Assembly (NCBI RefSeq): GCF_048001765.1
Contig: NZ_CP181447.1
Location: forward strand, 1,240,001-1,304,000
Length of the DNA stretch: 64,000 bases
Origin: Bombiscardovia asteroides_K
GTDB taxonomy: Bacteria; Actinomycetota; Actinomycetes; Actinomycetales; Bifidobacteriaceae
Direction of reading: 5' to 3'
A program made the translations under genes and the position numbers. The notes under the pieces were generated by a model. It did not search any database. It was not told the origin of the DNA and saw only the letters and a program-made list of their open reading frames with translations. Below, one piece after another: positions 8,286 to 18,800 of this stretch (the stretch's first letter is position 1; each line of letters opens with the position of its first letter).

Positions 8286-8978
8286 TCATCGCTTCTCTTG
8301 CCGGTCCTCTTGTATGGATGCCTCGGCCCAGGGCTGGGCGCACCTACAGACATGCGGATCGAACACCTGGCGTACCTGGCCCAGAACCCGGTCGCCCAAG
8401 GGATTGACCCCGGGACCCATAACCAGAGACTGGGCGGTCAGAGCATGCAGACACTTGACCCGCTTGGGCATGCCCCCAGCCGAGATTCCGGCTATGTGAC
8501 TCTCGTCGTCGCCCAGCCGCTGAGCCAGGGCAGAGCGGAAGGCCAGATAGAGCTCGTGGGCCCTGTGATAGGCGCTGGCCAGATCAGGATCCGAACCAAG
8601 CTCGGTATTCCAGTCGGACATGATGCCGTCGGCCTCCAGCCGGGAGACGGCCTTGACAGCCTCGGGGCTGGTCAGATAGCAGGTGGTCGGAAAGGGTGTG
8701 CCATCCTCCAGCTGAGGCCGGGTAACCACGGCCAGGGGGTTGCCACAGACGCAGCGGGCGCCCACGGCCACCATGCCCCGCGGAAAACGTCCCAGCTGCT
8801 GGTTAACAACGGCTATCTGATCCGGTGTGGCCGGCGTCGCCAGAAGCTCCTGGGCTCGATCTCTTACCATGGCCAGGTCCCGGTCAGTAACCAGGCCGGA
8901 GGCTTTAGGTTCGACCCGGACCTTGTCTACGGCTTGAGATTCCACTGCTGTCTGGGGCCTTTCCTGGGCCTTGATCAC
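8286..8978 (-). CDS. DUF501 family protein
   Basis: A 230-aa protein of the actinobacterial DUF501 family. The sequence LGRFPRGMVAVGARCVCGNP, the Cys-rich PTTCYLTSP, the SRLEADGIM motif and AGISAGGMPKRVKCLHAL match family signatures. The conserved Cys and His residues suggest a metal or structural site, but the function is unknown. The position between divIC and ppx, 11 bp upstream of ppx, is the standard actinobacterial arrangement. The start is GTG with GAGG about 5 bases upstream. Confidence 0.88.
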   Translation of the reverse strand: MIKAQERPQTAVESQAVDKVRVEPKASGLVTDRDLAMVRDRAQELLATPATPDQIAVVNQQLGRFPRGMVAVGARCVCGNPLAVVTRPQLEDGTPFPTTCYLTSPEAVKAVSRLEADGIMSDWNTELGSDPDLASAYHRAHELYLAFRSALAQRLGDDESHIAGISAGGMPKRVKCLHALTAQSLVMGPGVNPLGDRVLGQVRQVFDPHVCRCAQPWAEASIQEDRQEKR

Positions 8979-9057
8979 GCTGTCCTCATCTTTCCTGATG
9001 GTTTGCTGCTGCTAAGTCCATTAACCGTTGGCGCGACGAAATCCGAGCCTTCGGAGT

Positions 9058-9642
9058 TCACTGCGTTCCCACGCCCTTGGATGGAGAGGGACCATCAGGG
9101 CCACCTGGGCTGTTGGAACCAGTCGGACTGGCGGATCCGCTCGGACTGGCTCCGTCGCCTGGTTGCTGACCTGTGCCCCCCTTGCTCCCATTGGCAGCCG
9201 GATCCTGGTCGGCCTTGGCAAAGGAGTAGGCCATCTCCTGATACCAGGGCAGGGAGTTCTTCCTAGGGGCCCGGACCCCCTTGCTTCCGGCCTGGTCCTT
9301 GTCCTTGCTGCCCGTAACCGCCTCCGGATGCAGGACCCGGATGGCTTCCTCGTCGGGGAAGACGAATCCCAGCCGGTCCCGGGCCTGGGCGGTCACATAG
9401 GCCTTGTCGTCCCAGCGCCGGATCTGGTTCTCCAGGTCACGTTTGTGCTCGACAAGCTGGGCCTGCTGGTTGCGCAGGCCGTTGAGCTCGGAAAGATTGA
9501 TGGCGTAGGCGTGGAAGGTGGAGACCAGCTGGATCAGCCCCAGAGCCACGATGATGACCGCTACAAAGAAGGTGATGGGTCCCGACGACCGCCTGCTTGT
9601 CCGCCGGTCGGCGCCGTCACGTTTGTTCTTGGCCATACCCAT
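9058..9642 (-). CDS. divIC: Septum formation initiator family protein (DivIC/FtsB-like)
   Basis: A 194-aa bitopic membrane protein with a short cytoplasmic basic tail, one membrane helix (about residues 22-44, ITFFVAVIIVALGLIQLV) and an extracellular leucine-zipper coiled coil (LNGLRNQQAQLVEHKRDLENQIRRW). The C-terminal FtsB/DivIC motif ARDRLGFVFPDEE follows. The last 80 residues are a disordered Gly/Ser/Pro tail. FtsB/DivIC proteins link early and late divisome components. ATGs at 9642 and 9636 are equally possible. It sits directly downstream of eno, as in other actinobacteria. Confidence 0.9.
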   Translation of the reverse strand: MGMAKNKRDGADRRTSRRSSGPITFFVAVIIVALGLIQLVSTFHAYAINLSELNGLRNQQAQLVEHKRDLENQIRRWDDKAYVTAQARDRLGFVFPDEEAIRVLHPEAVTGSKDKDQAGSKGVRAPRKNSLPWYQEMAYSFAKADQDPAANGSKGGTGQQPGDGASPSGSASPTGSNSPGGPDGPSPSKGVGTQ

Positions 9643-9737
9643 AAAAATACCCGCGGCAGCCGACGCGGACCGCCACGGGTGAAAGACTTCACAGTCGGGT
9701 CAAAACCTGCAAAGGCTCCGTCCCAACCGGCAAGGCC

Positions 9738-11033
9738 TTACTTGATGTACTTCTTGCAGGCCTTGAAGGCGCTGTAGCCCGCGTACTCGGCGGTGGAGCC
9801 CAGCTCCTCCTCGATCTCCAGCAGACGGTTGTACTTGGCGATGCGCTCGCCACGGGCCGGAGCACCGGTCTTGATCTGGCGGGTGTTCTTGGCCACGGCC
9901 AGGTCGGCGATGGTGGTGTCGGAGGTCTCGCCGGAACGGTGGGAAACCATGGAGGTGAACCCGTTGGCGGTGGCCAGCTCGATGGCATCCAGGGTCTCGG
10001 TCACGGTGCCGATCTGGTTGAGCTTGACCAGCAGGGAGTTGGCGGCCTTCAGGTCGATGCCCTTCTGCAGCCTCTTCGGGTTGGTCACCAGCAGGTCGTC
10101 GCCCACGAACTGCAGGCGGTCGCCCATGGCGGCGGTGATCTTCTGCCAGGCGCCCCAGTCCTCCTCAGCGAAGGGATCCTCGATGGAGACCAGCGGGTAG
10201 CGCTCGACCAGGCCCTGGTAGTAGTCCAGCATGTAGTCGGCGTCGCGATCCTCGCCGTCGAAGTGGTACTTGTCGGTGTCCTTGTTGTAGAACTCCGAAG
10301 AGGCCACGTCCAGGCAGAGGCCGATCTGCTTGCCGGGCTCGTAGCCGGCAGCTTCAATGGCGTCGACGATGTACTTCAAGGAGTCCTCGTTGGACTTCAT
10401 CTTGGGGGCAAAGCCACCCTCGTCGCCCAGGCCGGTCTCGTGGCCGTCCTTCTTCAGGATGCCCTTGAGGGTGTGGTAGACCTCGACACCGGCGCGCAGG
10501 GCCTCCCGGTAGGAGTCGAAGCCGTAGGGGGAGATCATGTACTCCTGGATGTCGGTGGCGAAGTCAGCGTGGGCGCCGCCGTTCATGATGTTCATGTTGG
10601 GCACAGGCAGGATATGGCCGTTGGTGCCGCCCAGGTAACGGTAGAGAGGCAGTTCGGCGGACTCGGCGGCCGCATAGAGTGCAGCCAGGGAGACGCCCAG
10701 AATGGCGTTGGCACCCAGCTTGCCCTTGTTGGGGGTGCCGTCCAGATCAATCATGGTCTCGTCCAGGGCGCGCTGATCGGTGGCGTCCATACCGATGACA
10801 TTGGGAGCGATGGTCTCATTGACCGCCTTGACGGCGTCCAGCACACCCTTGCCCTGATAGCGCTTCTTGTCGCCATCCCTACGTTCCCAGGCCTCGGCCT
10901 CGCCGGTGGAGGCACCGGAGGGAACCAGACCACGCCCCTCGGCGCCGTCCTCAGTCTGCAGAACGACCTCGACGGTCGGGTTGCCACGGGAATCAAGAAT
11001 TTCGCGCGCGAACACGCTTTCAATTGCTGCCAC
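9738..11033 (-). CDS. eno: Enolase
   Basis: Converts 2-phosphoglycerate to phosphoenolpyruvate in glycolysis, here part of the bifid shunt's lower half. The 431-aa sequence is full length. It has the N-terminal AREILDSRGNPTVEV, the catalytic Glu region GDEGGFAPKMKSNED, metal ligands in CLDVASSEFY, SIEDPFAEEDW and VGDDLLVTNP, the catalytic Lys in LVKLNQIGT, and the signature SHRSGETSDTTIADLAVA. The start is GTG with AAGGAG about 6 bases upstream. Codon use looks highly optimised, as expected for an abundant enzyme. Confidence 0.98.
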   Translation of the reverse strand: MAAIESVFAREILDSRGNPTVEVVLQTEDGAEGRGLVPSGASTGEAEAWERRDGDKKRYQGKGVLDAVKAVNETIAPNVIGMDATDQRALDETMIDLDGTPNKGKLGANAILGVSLAALYAAAESAELPLYRYLGGTNGHILPVPNMNIMNGGAHADFATDIQEYMISPYGFDSYREALRAGVEVYHTLKGILKKDGHETGLGDEGGFAPKMKSNEDSLKYIVDAIEAAGYEPGKQIGLCLDVASSEFYNKDTDKYHFDGEDRDADYMLDYYQGLVERYPLVSIEDPFAEEDWGAWQKITAAMGDRLQFVGDDLLVTNPKRLQKGIDLKAANSLLVKLNQIGTVTETLDAIELATANGFTSMVSHRSGETSDTTIADLAVAKNTRQIKTGAPARGERIAKYNRLLEIEEELGSTAEYAGYSAFKACKKYIK

Positions 11034-11076
11034 AACTGCTCCTTCAATAAGTTGTTGTGATGTCTCTTACAGGATA

Positions 11077-14000
11077 CTAGTTTTGTTGGACGGGCGAGGG
11101 ACCCGCTGGCGTGCCATCGTCGGAGGCCTTGGGCGGCCCCCAGGCCAGGTCGTCCAGCAGGGTGTCCACCCAGGCGGTCATGGCCGCCGAATCCATGGGT
11201 CCTGAACCTAGTGAGCCCGCGAAGGGCGCCGGAATCAGCAGGGTCTGCGTCACCGGGCGGTACTGGCTGCCCTTGTAGATGCGGGCGATTCGGGCCTGGA
11301 GGGAGTCGGGCATGGTCACGGGCCTGATCCGCACCCTGGAGCCCTGGGAGGCGATCTCCGCAATGCCCAGGGAGCGAGCCTTGGCCCGCAGCCTGGCCAC
11401 TGCGAAGAGGGTGTCGAACTGGGCCGGCGGACGTCCGTAGCGGTCGGTCAGCTCCTCGTGCAGGTCGCGCAGATCCTGCTCGTTGCGGGCCGAGGCCAGC
11501 TTGCGGTAGGCCTCCAGACGCAGCTTGTCCGAGTCGATATAGTCCACAGGAATGGAGGCCTCCAGGGGCAGATCGATGCTGACGGTGACCGGCTCGGTCC
11601 GCCCGGGATCCTTGTACTCTTCAACCGCCTCGGAGACCATGCGCACATAGAGGTCGAAGCCGACCCCCTCGATGTGGCCGGACTGCTCGTCGCCCAGCAG
11701 GTTGCCGGTGCCACGCAGCTCCAGGTCCTTCATGGCCACGTCGTAGCCGGATCCCAGGGCCGTGTTCTGGGCGATGGTGGCCAGCCGGTCGTGGGCGGTC
11801 TGGGTCATGGGCTTGCTGGGGTCGTAGAGGAAGTAGGCGTAGGCGCGCTCCCGTCCTCGCCCCACCCGGCCGCGCAGCTGATGGAGCTGGGAAAGCCCGA
11901 AACGGTCGGCCCGGTCCACGATCAGTGTGTTGGCGTTGGGAATATCCAGGCCGGTTTCGACGATGGTCGTGCAGACCAGCACATCGATGTCCCGGTGCCA
12001 GAAGTCCCGGATGACCCCGTCCAGCTGCTTCTCTCCCATCTTGCCGTGGGCCACGCCCACCTTGGCCTCGGGAACCAGTGTCTGCACCTTGGCCGAGACC
12101 TTGCCGATGTCCTCCACCCGGTTGTGGATGTAGAAGATCTGGCCCCCGCGCAGGAGCTCGCGACGAATGGCCGCCGTCACATGGGCATCCTCGTAGGCGC
12201 CCACATAGGTCAGCACCGGCAGACGATCCTCGGGGGGCGTGGCCAGGGTAGACATCTCCCGGATGCCGGTCACCGCCATTTCCAGGGTGCGAGGGATGGG
12301 CGTGGCCGACAGGGACAGGACGTCCACGTTGGTCCGCATGGCCTTGAGGGTCTCCTTGGCCTCCACGCCGAAGCGCTGCTCCTCGTCCACGATCATCAGG
12401 CCCAGATCCTTGAAGCGGATGCGCGGGTTGAGCAGCTTGTGGGTGCCGATGACCACGTCCACGGCCCCACTGGCCAGGCCCTCCATGGTGGCCTGGTTCT
12501 CCTTGGCGGTCTGGAAGCGGCTCATGGCGGCCACATCCACCGGGAAGCCCTCGAAGCGCTCGGTAAAGGTCTGGTAGTGCTGCTGGACCAGCAGGGTCGT
12601 GGGCACCAGGACCACCACCTGCTTGCCGTCCTGGACGGCCTTGAAGGCGGCACGGATGGCTATCTCGGTCTTGCCGAAGCCCACATCCCCGCAGATCAGC
12701 CGGTCCATGGGCACCGGCTTCTCCATATCAGCCTTGACATCGTCGATGGCGGTCAGCTGGTCTGGGGTCTCCTGGTAGGGGAAGGCATCCTCCAGCTCCT
12801 TCTGCCAGGGGGTGTCGGGACTGAAGGCGAAGCCCTTGGTGCGTTGCCTGGCCGAGTAGAGCTTGACCAGGCCCTGGGCGATCTTGTGAACGTGCTTGCG
12901 GGCCTTGGCCTTGGTGGCCGACCAATCGGATCCGCCCAGCTTGTTGAGTCTGGGGATCTCGGCACCGATGTAGCGGCTGACCTGGTCCAGCTGGTCGGCA
13001 GGCACAAAGAGCTTGTCCGGCGGGGCGTTGCGCTTGGAGGGGGCGTACTCCAGGACCAGATACTCCCGGCTGCCCTTGCTGGGGCCCACGCCCACGCTGC
13101 GCTGACGCATGCCCAGGAAGCGGCCGATGCCGTGCTGGTCGTGAACCACATAGTCGCCGGGCTTGAGCTCGTCCAGGTCGATGGCCTTGCGCCGACGGTT
13201 GGAGGTCTTGCTTCCGGCAGCCACGCTGGTGCGCCCGGTCAGGTCACGCTCGGTCAGCAGGGCCAGATGGGCGGACTGGTCCACAAAGCCGTCCACCGCC
13301 AGGGAGCGGTGGTACTCCAGCCCGGTGATTCCCGTGGTCTGCACGGCCCGACGCAGGCGACTCAGTGTTCCCTGGGCCGGAGCGGTCACCACAACCCGGT
13401 CGCCGCGCTCCAGCAGGGAGGCGATGCCCGAGGCGGCCCGATCCTCGTCGCCGCGGTACTGGTCCGGGGCCAGGGCATCCAGACGCTCGGCCCCCTCCCG
13501 GTCCGGGTCCACCGACAGGTCGGTCAGCTTCCAGACCTCACCCTTGCGGTATTCCAGGGATGAGATGACCTCGTCGTAGTCCAGGAAGCTGGCCCTGTCG
13601 AAGCTGATGGGTGCACCCGAGCCCTGTCCTGAGGCTGCCACATGCCAGCTTGCGGCCAGGAACTCGTTGGCGGTCTTGACCAGATCCTGGGCGGAGCGAG
13701 CCAGCAGCTGCGGCTCCGACAGCAGAATCAGAGCGCCCTCGGGCAGCATGGACCCTACCGGCACCAGGTCGTCGACCAGGGCAGGCAGGAGGGATTCCAT
13801 TCCCTCCACCGGAATGGCCTGGGCGATGGACTCCAGCATGTCATCGGCGTTGGGGATGCTTCCGATCAGGGAACGTGCGCGGGCGCGGACCTGGTCGGTC
13901 AGCTGCAGCTCGCGGCAGGGCGGCGCCCATATCCGGTCCAGGTCGGGGCCGTAGGTGCGCTGGTCGGAGGCGTGGAAGCTGCGGATGGTGTCCACCTCGT

Positions 14001-14679
14001 CGCCGAAGAACTCGATGCGCACCGGGTGGGCCATGGTGGGGACGAAGACATCCAGGATGCCGCCTCGGACGGCGAACTGGCCGCGCTCCATGACCAGGTC
14101 CACCCGGGTGTAGGCGTTGCGGACCAGAGCTTCGACGGCCTGGTCCAAGGGCAGCTCCTGGCCACGCAGAAAGACCAAGGGCTCCACATCCTGCAGGCCC
14201 TTAACAACCGGCTGCAGCAGGGAGCGCACGGGCATGACCAGAATGCGGATGGGCCCGAAGTCGGGATCGTCCTGGACCGGATGGGCCAGCCGCCTGAAGA
14301 CGGCCATCCTGGAGGCCACGGTGTCTGCACGAGGCGAGAGCCGCTCATGAGGCAGGGTCTCCCAGGAGCGCAACAGGGCCACGTCACCCGGGTCGCCCTC
14401 ATACCAGGAGCGGATGGCGCCGGTCATTTCCTGGGCGTCACGCTCGGAGGGGACCACCAGAACCACCGGAGCCCGACCGGCTGCAGCGGCTGCAAGGGCC
14501 GGCCTGATGCCCTGGGGAGCCTGGACCATAAGGGAGGTGTCGGTGTCAGCCGCAGGTTCGGAGTCTCCTTGGACCAACCTCTTGAAGGCAGCATCCGCCT
14601 GCAGGTCGTCCAACAATGGACGCAGGGACCCGTTCAACGGTTCCTGGGGTTCCGCCTTCTGTGTATGCTCATCGACCAT
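11077..14679 (-). CDS. mfd: Transcription-repair coupling factor Mfd
   Basis: Mfd removes RNA polymerase stalled at DNA damage and recruits UvrA. The 1200-aa protein has the UvrB-like N-terminal modules (about 1-450) and the polymerase-interacting domain with DYVVHDQHGIGRFLG near 510. The RecG-like translocase has Walker A GDVGFGKTE near 660, VDEEQRFG near 760, SATPIPRTLEM and QLRGRVGRGRERAYAY. The TRCF C-terminal domain comes last. The ATG has AGGAG upstream and overlaps the last 11 bp of pth, so the two are translationally coupled. Confidence 0.97.
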   Translation of the reverse strand: MVDEHTQKAEPQEPLNGSLRPLLDDLQADAAFKRLVQGDSEPAADTDTSLMVQAPQGIRPALAAAAAGRAPVVLVVPSERDAQEMTGAIRSWYEGDPGDVALLRSWETLPHERLSPRADTVASRMAVFRRLAHPVQDDPDFGPIRILVMPVRSLLQPVVKGLQDVEPLVFLRGQELPLDQAVEALVRNAYTRVDLVMERGQFAVRGGILDVFVPTMAHPVRIEFFGDEVDTIRSFHASDQRTYGPDLDRIWAPPCRELQLTDQVRARARSLIGSIPNADDMLESIAQAIPVEGMESLLPALVDDLVPVGSMLPEGALILLSEPQLLARSAQDLVKTANEFLAASWHVAASGQGSGAPISFDRASFLDYDEVISSLEYRKGEVWKLTDLSVDPDREGAERLDALAPDQYRGDEDRAASGIASLLERGDRVVVTAPAQGTLSRLRRAVQTTGITGLEYHRSLAVDGFVDQSAHLALLTERDLTGRTSVAAGSKTSNRRRKAIDLDELKPGDYVVHDQHGIGRFLGMRQRSVGVGPSKGSREYLVLEYAPSKRNAPPDKLFVPADQLDQVSRYIGAEIPRLNKLGGSDWSATKAKARKHVHKIAQGLVKLYSARQRTKGFAFSPDTPWQKELEDAFPYQETPDQLTAIDDVKADMEKPVPMDRLICGDVGFGKTEIAIRAAFKAVQDGKQVVVLVPTTLLVQQHYQTFTERFEGFPVDVAAMSRFQTAKENQATMEGLASGAVDVVIGTHKLLNPRIRFKDLGLMIVDEEQRFGVEAKETLKAMRTNVDVLSLSATPIPRTLEMAVTGIREMSTLATPPEDRLPVLTYVGAYEDAHVTAAIRRELLRGGQIFYIHNRVEDIGKVSAKVQTLVPEAKVGVAHGKMGEKQLDGVIRDFWHRDIDVLVCTTIVETGLDIPNANTLIVDRADRFGLSQLHQLRGRVGRGRERAYAYFLYDPSKPMTQTAHDRLATIAQNTALGSGYDVAMKDLELRGTGNLLGDEQSGHIEGVGFDLYVRMVSEAVEEYKDPGRTEPVTVSIDLPLEASIPVDYIDSDKLRLEAYRKLASARNEQDLRDLHEELTDRYGRPPAQFDTLFAVARLRAKARSLGIAEIASQGSRVRIRPVTMPDSLQARIARIYKGSQYRPVTQTLLIPAPFAGSLGSGPMDSAAMTAWVDTLLDDLAWGPPKASDDGTPAGPSPVQQN

Positions 14680-15268
14680 TGAACTGCTCCTGAGCCTGGC
14701 TGAGGCCCTTGGTGATCACGATTTCTGCGGCATCTGCGCCGTCGGCCAGGAACTCGGGCAGGCGTTTGCGTTGATCGCCGACAAAGGTGCCCAAAACCCA
14801 GTCCACAGTGCGGCGGTGGGCGTCAGGACCTCTCCGGGCATGACCCACGCCCATGCGGACCCGTGCGTAGGCGTTGCTGCCCAGGGAACGGTCGATGGAA
14901 CGGATGCCGTTATGCCCGCCCGAGGACCCGCCGGCCTTGACCTTGATCCGGCCGAACTCCAGGTCCATGTCGTCATGGATGACCACGACCCGGCCAACAG
15001 GTATGTGGTAGTAGGAGCAGATGGAGGCCAGGGCATCGCCGGAGTCGTTCATGAAGGTCAGCGGCTTGGCCAGGAAGAAGGGTGTGCGGCGTCCGTCAAG
15101 ATCCAGGGTGCCCCTGCCCAGCTGGGCCAGACCCTTGTGGTCGCGCAGGTTGACCGACCAGCGTTCGGCCAGCAGATCGGCGCACATGAAGCCCATGTTG
15201 TGCCTGGTGCCCTTATACTCGTCACCCGGGTTGCCCAGTCCGGCTATCAGCCAGAAATCGGATGCCAT
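14669..15268 (-). CDS. pth: Peptidyl-tRNA hydrolase
   Basis: Releases tRNA from peptidyl-tRNAs that drop off ribosomes. The 199-aa protein begins MASDFWLIAGLGNPGDEYKG and has the catalytic His in TRHNMGF, KPLTFMNDSG, VVIHDDMDLEFG and GGSSGGHNGIRSI, all invariant in the family. The start at 15268 follows an AGGAGG about 10 bases upstream; the longer upstream frame has no family similarity. It is followed by mfd with an 11-bp overlap. Confidence 0.97.
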   Translation of the reverse strand: MASDFWLIAGLGNPGDEYKGTRHNMGFMCADLLAERWSVNLRDHKGLAQLGRGTLDLDGRRTPFFLAKPLTFMNDSGDALASICSYYHIPVGRVVVIHDDMDLEFGRIKVKAGGSSGGHNGIRSIDRSLGSNAYARVRMGVGHARRGPDAHRRTVDWVLGTFVGDQRKRLPEFLADGADAAEIVITKGLSQAQEQFNGR

Positions 15269-15308
15269 GTAGGTGATACCTCCTACTCTCAAACGCGACG
15301 GTGAGATT

Positions 15309-15839
15309 CTACACAGGCTCCCCGACCCCGTTTCGCTCAAGGGACAGGCTCCAGTAGGAGACGTCATGCAGGGCGAACCGGTCCCAGGCGGCCTGGGGCA
15401 GGAGGCCGAAGCGGCTGAAACCGAACCGGTGCAGCAGGGTCTTGGAAGCCGAATTGTCATCGAAGATGATGGCCACGGCCAGACGCATGCCCACCTGCTG
15501 GGCGCGCTCCAGCAGGGAATGGACCATCAGGGCGCCCATACCCCGTCTACGGCTGTCGCGATTCACGTAATAGCTGAGCTCGCAGGTCTCCTGGTAGCCG
15601 GGCCGGTCGTAATAGGCCGACAGGGAGCCGAAGGCCAGCACCTTGCCCTCCTGCTCCAGAACCAGGACCGGATGGCCCTGGTCAGGATCGTGGTCCAGCC
15701 ACCATTGCAGGCGCTGGTCCAGGCTGACCGGGGCCATATCCGCCGTGGAACCACCATCCATGACCGCCTGGTTGTAGATGGCGGTGACCGCCTCCAGGTC
15801 CCCGCGGCGGCAGAGCCGGATGCGCGGGGTGGCGCTCAC
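15309..15839 (-). CDS. GNAT-family N-acetyltransferase
   Basis: A 176-aa acetyltransferase of the phosphinothricin/methionine-sulfoximine acetyltransferase type: an N-terminal RIRLCRRGDLEAVTAIYNQAV, the acetyl-CoA loop RRRGMGALMVHSLLERAQ, and DDNSASKTLLHRFGF. The natural substrate is not evident. The start is GTG and overlaps the stop of the upstream UPF0182 gene (GTGA), so translation is coupled. Confidence 0.85.
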   Translation of the reverse strand: MSATPRIRLCRRGDLEAVTAIYNQAVMDGGSTADMAPVSLDQRLQWWLDHDPDQGHPVLVLEQEGKVLAFGSLSAYYDRPGYQETCELSYYVNRDSRRRGMGALMVHSLLERAQQVGMRLAVAIIFDDNSASKTLLHRFGFSRFGLLPQAAWDRFALHDVSYWSLSLERNGVGEPV

Positions 15840-18800
15840 TTGTTGCCGCCCTCCTGGTCGGAGGCCTCCTTGAGGGCTTCACGCAGACGGTTCTGAGCCT
15901 CGCCGTAGGCGCTGAAGTCGCCCTTCTTCAGGGCGGCATCCCCGTCCCTCATGGCCTGGTTGGCCTTGTCCAAGGCCTGTTTCAGGGCCTGCCCTTCTGT
16001 GGCCGATGTCCCGCCGGACCCGGCTGTCTTGTCAGGGGCCTTGTCGGATTGCTCGCTCTGGTCAGCATCGGAATTGGTGCGTCCGGTGTTGTCGGCATCG
16101 CCTGCCGATGCGCCCGAGTTGCCCTGGAAGGTCTTGTCAAGGGCCGCATCCAGCGTGGCCGAGGAGGAGACCTTGTCTCCGAATGCCACCAGGACCCGCT
16201 TGAGCAAGGGGAAGCTGGTGGCGCCGCTGGACTGCACATAGACCGGCTGGATGTAGATCAGTCCGCCGCCTATAGGCAGAGTCAGCAGGTTGCCACGTTT
16301 GACCTTGGTGGATCCGGACTGCAACAGGTTGAGCTCGGTGGAAACAGCAGCATCCGAGTTGAAGTTGTTCTGGGCCTGCCCAGGGCCGGGCACATTGGAA
16401 TTCTTGGGCAGCTCCATCAGCCGGATGGTCCCGTAATCCGGGCCTATCACCCCCTTGGTCGACCCGGCGTCGGAATCCACGGACAGGAACCCGGTCAGAA
16501 TCTCCCTGGTGGAGGTGCCGGCGGGAATGAAGGTGGAGGTCAGCGAGAAGGCGGGCTTGTCGGTCCCCGGGGTCTGCAGGGTCAGATAGTAGGGAGGCTG
16601 CTTGATCCCGGCCTTCTGCTCCTTGCTGGTCCCGGTCGGATCCACGGGGGTCTGCCAGAAGTCCTCGCCGGAGAAGAACTGGCTGGCCGAGTTGACGTGG
16701 TACTGGGACAGGAGCTGACGCTGTACCTTGAACAGGCTCTCCGGGTAGCGCATGTGGCTCATCAGGTCGCCCGAGATGGATGAGAGCGGCTTGAATTGGC
16801 CGGGGAAGACCTTCTGCCAGGCCTTGAGCACAGGATCCTTGGCATCCCAGGCATACAGATCCACCGAGCCGTCGTAGGCATCGACCGTAGCCTTGACGGA
16901 GTTGCGGATGTAGTTGGCCTTCTGGGAACCCAGGCCCTTGACGGCCTCGGAACTCAGAGTGGTCGTGTCCTGGGTGATGGGACCCAGGTCGACCTTCTGC
17001 GAGTAGGGGTAGGCGTCAGATGTGGTATAGCCGTCGACGATCCACTTGACTCTGCCGTCCACCACAGCCGGATAGACGCGCCCGTCCAGGGTCAGATAGG
17101 GGGCAATCTGGGCCACGCGCTCCTTGGGCGAGCGGTTGTAAAGGATCTGGGAATCGGGCGTGACGCGGTCCGAGAAGAGGATCTGGTCGGATCCAAAGCG
17201 GATGGCGTAGAGGACCCGGGCCAGGAAGTTGCCCACCGAGGGGCCGCCGTTGCCCTTGAAGGTGTTGGTGGCCCCCTTGGAGCCGGTGGGATAGTCGAAC
17301 TCCCAGCCCGATGAGCCCTGGGGCGCGCCGACGATGGAGTACTCGGGCGCGTTGGGCGAGAAGTAGATTCGCGGCTCGTAGTGCTGGCTGTCGGTCAGCT
17401 TGCCCTTGGTGGGGATGTCCTGCTCGAAGAATTCGGGCTGCCCGTCCGGGGTGACCTTGTTGCCATAGGCGGCCACAATGCCATAGCCGTGGGTGAAGAC
17501 CGTATGGTCGTTGACCCAGTTGCGGTTGTCGTTGCCCTCCAGGTCCAGCTCGCGAGCGCCGATGACCGTATCCTGGCTGACTCCGTCGATGTCGTACTTG
17601 TCTACGGCCAGGGTGTCCTCGAAGGTGTAGTACTGCTTGGACTGCTGCAGCTGCCGGAAGGTGGGCGAGACCACCTGGGGATCCAACAGACGAATCTGGG
17701 CTGTGGTCTCCGCATCACGGGAGAGTGCACCCGACTGGACCTCGGTTGTGGCGTCATAGGCCTCGGTCTTGAGCTTGTCCAGCCCATAGGCCTTGGTTGT
17801 GGCGGCGATGTTGCGCTGGATGTAGGCGGACTCCATCTCCTGGGCGTTGGGGTTGACCCGGAAGCGCTGGACCAGTGCCGGCCAGAAGACGGTCAACAGC
17901 AGGGACAGAACAACGGTGACGGCCACAGCCAGGACGGGCACCCGCCACTGCTTGACGGCCGAACCCAGGGAATCTGCATGGACACGGCCGGGTTCCAGGG
18001 TGCGCGAGCGCAGAATCCAGACGGCCAGAATGATGCCCAGCAGGGCCATGACCACGGCCATGATCAGGGTGACGGGGATGGCCGCCTTGACCGAGGTGTA
18101 GGAGGCGCCGGTGATCCGATCGCCCTCCTCGGTCAGCCTGCCGAAGACGCCCAGGGCGGTGTCACCCGCCCAGACCAGCATGAACAGGACCAGCCAGACG
18201 GCCACCTGGCGACGGGCGGGACGGGTCATCTCCAGAATGCCGCGTCCATGCACGGGCATGGTCAAGCGTATGCCGCCCATGAGGAAGTTGGTGACCAGGC
18301 TGAATATCGTGGCCGCCAGCAGCATCATCAGCAGGGAGGAGACCAGCAGCTGCAGGCCGGGCAGGATGAAGACATAGAAGCCGTTGTCCAGGCCGAACTG
18401 TGGGTCGCGCACCCCGAAGGACTGGGCGTTGAAGAGCAGGAGCACCTGCTTCCAGTCGGCGTTGAACTGGAAGCCGAAGAAGACGCCGACGACCAGGGAG
18501 ACCACCACGGCCACCTTGAGTGCTGAGCGTGAAGAGACTCCCTTGCCCACCTCGATCAAATCGCCCCTGACTCTGATGGTGGACCCGTCAGGCGAATCGG
18601 GACGGCTGTGGATGGCCAGGATGGCCGAGAGTAGGGTCACCGCAGCCAGCAGCAGTGCATAGGCCAGCCACAGACCCACCTTGATGCCCAGCTGGGTCCA
18701 GACGATCTGTGCCGCTCCCAGCTGGGAGAACCACATGACATCAGTGATGAAGCGGCTGAGCGCGAACAGGAGCAGGAAGACGACCAGGATGACGGCCACA

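Noticed and set aside
11458..13563. 701-codon open frame on the plus strand opposite mfd
   Set aside because: It mirrors the codon structure of mfd, a common effect in high-GC DNA, and the product is repetitive Gly/His/Gln/Leu without any domain.
17381..18526. 381-codon frame opposite UPF0182
   Set aside because: Shadow of a strongly supported membrane-protein gene; no ribosome site or domain.
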